Assembly: GCF_009749465.1 (NCBI RefSeq)
Contig: NZ_WBIS01000001.1
Location: 62,001 to 126,000 of the forward strand
DNA: 64,000 nucleotides
Source: Agromyces terreus
Lineage (GTDB): Bacteria; Actinomycetota; Actinomycetes; Actinomycetales; Microbacteriaceae
Reading direction: 5' to 3'
The notes below the pieces were generated by a model that saw nothing but the letters and a program-made list of their open reading frames with translations, did no database searches and was not told the origin of the DNA. Below, one piece after another: positions 61,658 to 64,000 of the stretch; the stretch's first letter is position 1, and every line of letters starts with the position of its first letter. The position numbers were made by a program, and so were the translations under genes.

Positions 61658-62932
61658 TCAGCCTAGCCGCGCGCGTCGGTCGAGCGCCGTGCGCACCGAC
61701 CGGTACACGATGCCCGCCGCGAAGACCGCGAGCCCGCCGAGCAATGACTCGATCGGCAGCGCGGCGACGAGCACGAGGCATCCGATCGCGCCCACGCCGC
61801 TCAGCCATCGCGGCACGCGCCGCTCTGACGCCGGCTGCGTGAGGGCCGCCGCGTTCGCGACGAGGTAGTACACGAGCACGCCGAAGGAGCTGAAGCCGAT
61901 GGCGCCGCGCAGGTCGACGAGCAGCACGAGTGCGATCACGGCCGCGGCGGCGACGATCACGGCGGCGTACGGCACGTGCGATCGGGCGTGCACCGCGGCG
62001 AGCGGCGTGGGGAGCTCGCGATCGCGGGCCATCGCGAGCGTCGTCCGGCCGACGCCCGCGATGAGCGCGAGCAGGGCGCCGCAGGCGGCGACGGCCGCCG
62101 CGATGCGCACCACGGGGGCCAGCGCCGGCCAGCCGCTCTGTTCGGCGAGATCCGCGAGCGGCGCATCGCCGGCCGTCGCCAGCGACGTCGGACCGAGCAC
62201 GAGGAGCAGCACCACCGCGATGGCCGCGTACACGCCGAGCGCGATGCCGAGCGCCGTCCCGATCGCGCGGGGGATCGTGCGCGCGGGGTCGCGCACCTCT
62301 TCGCCGAGCGTCGCGACGCGGGCGTACCCGGCGAACGCGAAGAACAGCAGGCCCGCCGACTGCAGCACGCCGAACCAGCCTGCGGCGGGCGCCTCGGCGG
62401 GAGGATGCTGCGGGATGCCGGATGCGAGCAGCCCGCCGGCGCCCGCCGCGACGACGAGCCCGAGGACCGCGAGCACGAACGTCACGATCACGGTCGCCGC
62501 GCGCGCCGTGCGCGTGACGCCGAGCAGGTCGACACCGGCGAGCACGAGCACCGCCGCCACGGCGACCGGCTTCTGCCACGGCTCCGGAACGAGGTAGCCG
62601 GCCGCGGTCATCGCCATCGCGGCGCAGCTCGCGGTCTTGCCCACGACGAAACCCCAGCCGGCGAGGAACCCCGGCCACGCGCCGAGGCGCGCTCGCCCGT
62701 AGCGGTAGGCGCCGCCGGACTCGGGGTGGCGTGCGGCGAGCTGGCCGGTCGAGCTCGCGTTCGCGAACGCGACGAGGGCAGCCACGGCGAGCCCGCCGAG
62801 CAGCCATGGTCCGGCCGCCTGAGCGGCAGGGACCCACACCGCGAACACGCCGGCGCCGATCATCGAGGCGAGCCCGATCGCCACGGCGTCGCGCAGTCCG
62901 AGGCGTCGGGCCAGGGCGGGTCGATCGTCCAC
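61658..62932 (-). CDS. APC-family amino-acid permease
   Basis: 424 residues with 12 or so helices. The first helix has Ser-Met-Ile-Gly-Ala-Gly-Val-Phe, the APC substrate motif, and Glu-Ser-Gly-Gly-Ala-Tyr-Arg-Tyr follows helix 2. Phe-Ala-Gly-Tyr-Ala-Arg, Gly-Glu-Glu-Val-Arg-Asp-Pro and Arg-Thr-Ile-Pro-Arg-Ala are also standard. The substrate is an amino acid or amine. The frame opens at a GTG at 62941, but that codon overlaps a TAGGGT box (62945-62940). The GTG at 62932 lies seven bases past the box and suits a leaderless start. Confidence 0.88.
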   Translation of the reverse strand: MDDRPALARRLGLRDAVAIGLASMIGAGVFAVWVPAAQAAGPWLLGGLAVAALVAFANASSTGQLAARHPESGGAYRYGRARLGAWPGFLAGWGFVVGKTASCAAMAMTAAGYLVPEPWQKPVAVAAVLVLAGVDLLGVTRTARAATVIVTFVLAVLGLVVAAGAGGLLASGIPQHPPAEAPAAGWFGVLQSAGLLFFAFAGYARVATLGEEVRDPARTIPRAIGTALGIALGVYAAIAVVLLLVLGPTSLATAGDAPLADLAEQSGWPALAPVVRIAAAVAACGALLALIAGVGRTTLAMARDRELPTPLAAVHARSHVPYAAVIVAAAAVIALVLLVDLRGAIGFSSFGVLVYYLVANAAALTQPASERRVPRWLSGVGAIGCLVLVAALPIESLLGGLAVFAAGIVYRSVRTALDRRARLG

Positions 62933-63006
62933 GTTCGGCACCCTACGGCATCCGGATGTCGCGGCGACGGCTTCGGGGCATCCGCTCGTGTTCGTAGGAT
63001 CGAGGC

Positions 63007-63513
63007 ATGGCCAACACCTCCCATCCCGCGGTCGATCGCGTCGTCGAAGCCCTCGAGCTCCAAGGGCTCTCGCCCGAGATCGTCTGGTTCGACGACGCGG
63101 TGACGACGGCGAGGCTCGCCGCGGACGCGCTCGGAGTCGAGGTCGGCCAGATCGCGAACTCGCTCGTGTTCGCGCTCGATGGAGAGCCGATCCTCGTGCT
63201 CACCTCCGGCGCGCATCGGGTCGACACCGGCTGGTTGGGCGCGCAGTTGGGCGGGGTGCTCGGTCGCGCGTCGAAGGATGCCGTCAAGGAGGCCACCGGG
63301 CAGGTGATCGGCGGCGTCGCGCCCGTGGGACACCCCGGGCCCCTGCGCACGCTCGTCGACGTGGACCTCGACCGCTACGACCAGATCTGGGCCGCCGCCG
63401 GCCACGCCAAGACCGTGTTCCCGACGACGTTCGCCGAACTCGTCCGCATCACGGGCGGCACGCCGCACGCCGTCGTCCCACCGTCGGAGGCGGGTGCCGA
63501 GACGCCCGAGTGA
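63007..63513 (+). CDS. YbaK/aminoacyl-tRNA editing (ProX-type) protein
   Basis: 168 residues of the YbaK/EbsC domain. It clears mischarged tRNA such as Cys- or Ala-tRNA(Pro). The core has Gly-Gln-Ile-Ala-Asn-Ser-Leu-Val-Phe and Gly-Gly-Val-Ala-Pro-Val-Gly-His. TAGGAT (62995-63000) ends six bases before the ATG. The last codons and stop lie in a 14-base tandem duplication (63503-63516 and 63517-63530) that repeats the stop codon. It is divergent from the APC permease gene. Confidence 0.9.
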   Translation: MANTSHPAVDRVVEALELQGLSPEIVWFDDAVTTARLAADALGVEVGQIANSLVFALDGEPILVLTSGAHRVDTGWLGAQLGGVLGRASKDAVKEATGQVIGGVAPVGHPGPLRTLVDVDLDRYDQIWAAAGHAKTVFPTTFAELVRITGGTPHAVVPPSEAGAETPE

Positions 63514-63658
63514 CGGCGCCCGAGTGACGGCTCGCCCGTTCCGGCAACGCCCCGTTCACGCGAGGCCCCGATCCCGCAACGCCAGGTCCCGCGACGCACC
63601 GATCGCCCGCCGCCCGTGCTCATGCGCTCCACGAGTTCCCACTCCGCAGTCGAGGCCG

Positions 63659-63716
63659 TTCTCGTGGAGACTCTGCCACTGATGCCACCCTGGCATCAGT
63701 GGCAGAGTCTCGAGAA
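63659..63716. repeat. Very long perfect hairpin, 21-bp stem with 3-base loop
   Basis: The left arm 63667-63687 begins GAGACTCTGCC and the right arm 63691-63711 is its exact complement. The loop is CCC. After a 3-base bulge the stem continues for five pairs (TTCTC 63659-63663 with GAGAA 63712-63716). It is lower in GC than its surroundings. No ORF, transposase or target duplication was seen near it. It stands 153 bases after the YbaK gene, too far and too long for an ordinary terminator. Confidence 0.85.
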
Positions 63717-63907
63717 GGCGATCAAGGGTCCAGGGCCGTCGCGCGATGGAGCGCCGGCGCATGCCGTCGATCACACGGCGCTTCGGCCCGGACAGCCCGG
63801 CCGGCCCAGCCCAACCCGGCGAGCGTCCTCGGCCTTTCGTGTCGGGGGGAGCTGGCAGAGTGCGGTGCGCCGGAGATGCGGTGCCCGCCGACGGCCTCGA
63901 CGCTGAC

Positions 63908-63969
63908 AGCGGGCCCAGCGGGCCCAGCGGGTACAGCGGGTACAGCGGGCACGCGGGCACAGCGGGAAG
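63908..63969. repeat. 9-bp tandem repeat, AGCGGG(N)3
   Basis: Seven units beginning AGCGGG or GCGGG run head to tail (AGCGGGCCC twice, AGCGGGTAC twice, AGCGGGCAC, an 8-base unit, AGCGGGAAG). Between the hairpin at 63659 and this array (63717-63907) I see no credible gene or RNA, and the window ends 31 bases later. Confidence 0.75.
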
Positions 63970-64000
63970 CAGCGAATGGAGCGGGATGCAGAGCGAGAGC

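Noticed and set aside
63659..63716. Insertion-sequence ends
   Set aside because: Arms are separated by only three bases, so no transposase gene can lie between them, and no target duplication is visible.
63616..63906. 96-residue plus-strand frame through the long hairpin
   Set aside because: It encodes both arms of the perfect hairpin, has no ribosome site and no recognisable domain.

Overview
The window is about 70% GC and densely coded. The sequence suggests a member of the Microbacteriaceae (Actinobacteria; an Agromyces- or Microbacterium-like organism). Reasons are the gene order sucC-sucD-membrane protein-DUF6350-purN-purH, many start codons only a few bases after a TAGGCT-type -10 box, intergenic repeats ending in CTCCTCGACCG, and heavy use of the octamer CGGATGCC/GGCATCCG in genes and terminators. 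This assignment is inference. No rRNA, tRNA, transposase, integrase or phage gene was seen.

Layout. 1-9300: end of a FUSC-type membrane protein, a VIT1/CCC1 Fe/Mn transporter, succinyl-CoA synthetase (sucCD), two membrane proteins and purN-purH. 9490-13564: an amino-acid dehydrogenase, a membrane-anchored dimethylargininase-like protein, and the two ATPases of an FtsX/MacB-type ABC system whose two very large permeases fill 13561-19382. 19579-26159: a possible leader peptide, a heterodimeric ABC exporter and a NarL-type two-component system. 26236-28481: an alkyltransferase-like protein, a GNAT acetyltransferase and NADP-isocitrate dehydrogenase. 28725-36545: a complete amino-sugar operon (ROK repressor, ABC sugar importer, GH3 hexosaminidase, ROK kinase, nagB). 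36732-42023: a TetR-controlled efflux permease, YrdB, purU and a membrane-anchored ECF-type sigma factor. 42346-54965: a second amino-sugar locus with the order expected for N-acetylgalactosamine use (SIS isomerase/deaminase, ROK kinase, PfkB kinase, class II aldolase, DeoR regulator, deacetylase), a divergent ABC importer and a secreted GH20 hexosaminidase. 55141-57455: a ZTP riboswitch ahead of glyA-folD. 57669-61182: a nonulosonic acid (sialic acid/Kdn type) locus. 61117-63513: gamma-carbonic anhydrase, APC permease and a YbaK editing protein.

The two amino-sugar loci cover hydrolysis outside or inside the cell (GH20, GH3), uptake (two CUT1-type importers without their own ATPase, so a shared MsiK-like ATPase is likely elsewhere), phosphorylation, deacetylation, deamination and entry into glycolysis. 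sucCD and icd share a palindromic operator-like motif, which suggests one regulator for the TCA cycle. purN/purH, purU, glyA and folD together handle one-carbon units, and the ZTP riboswitch ties glyA-folD to purine state.

The most unusual structure lies at 51600-53270. A PD-(D/E)XK/DUF559-type gene is flanked on each side by an array with an exact 19-bp period (direct units, then inverted units) followed by a hexanucleotide tandem array. The whole unit sits in the convergent gap between the importer and the GH20 gene. A 21-bp perfect hairpin at 63667-63711, a leader ORF before the ABC exporter, a sigma factor fused to a ZAS-like motif and Ig-like domain, and an ABC ATPase with an AbrB-like tail are the other main points of interest.
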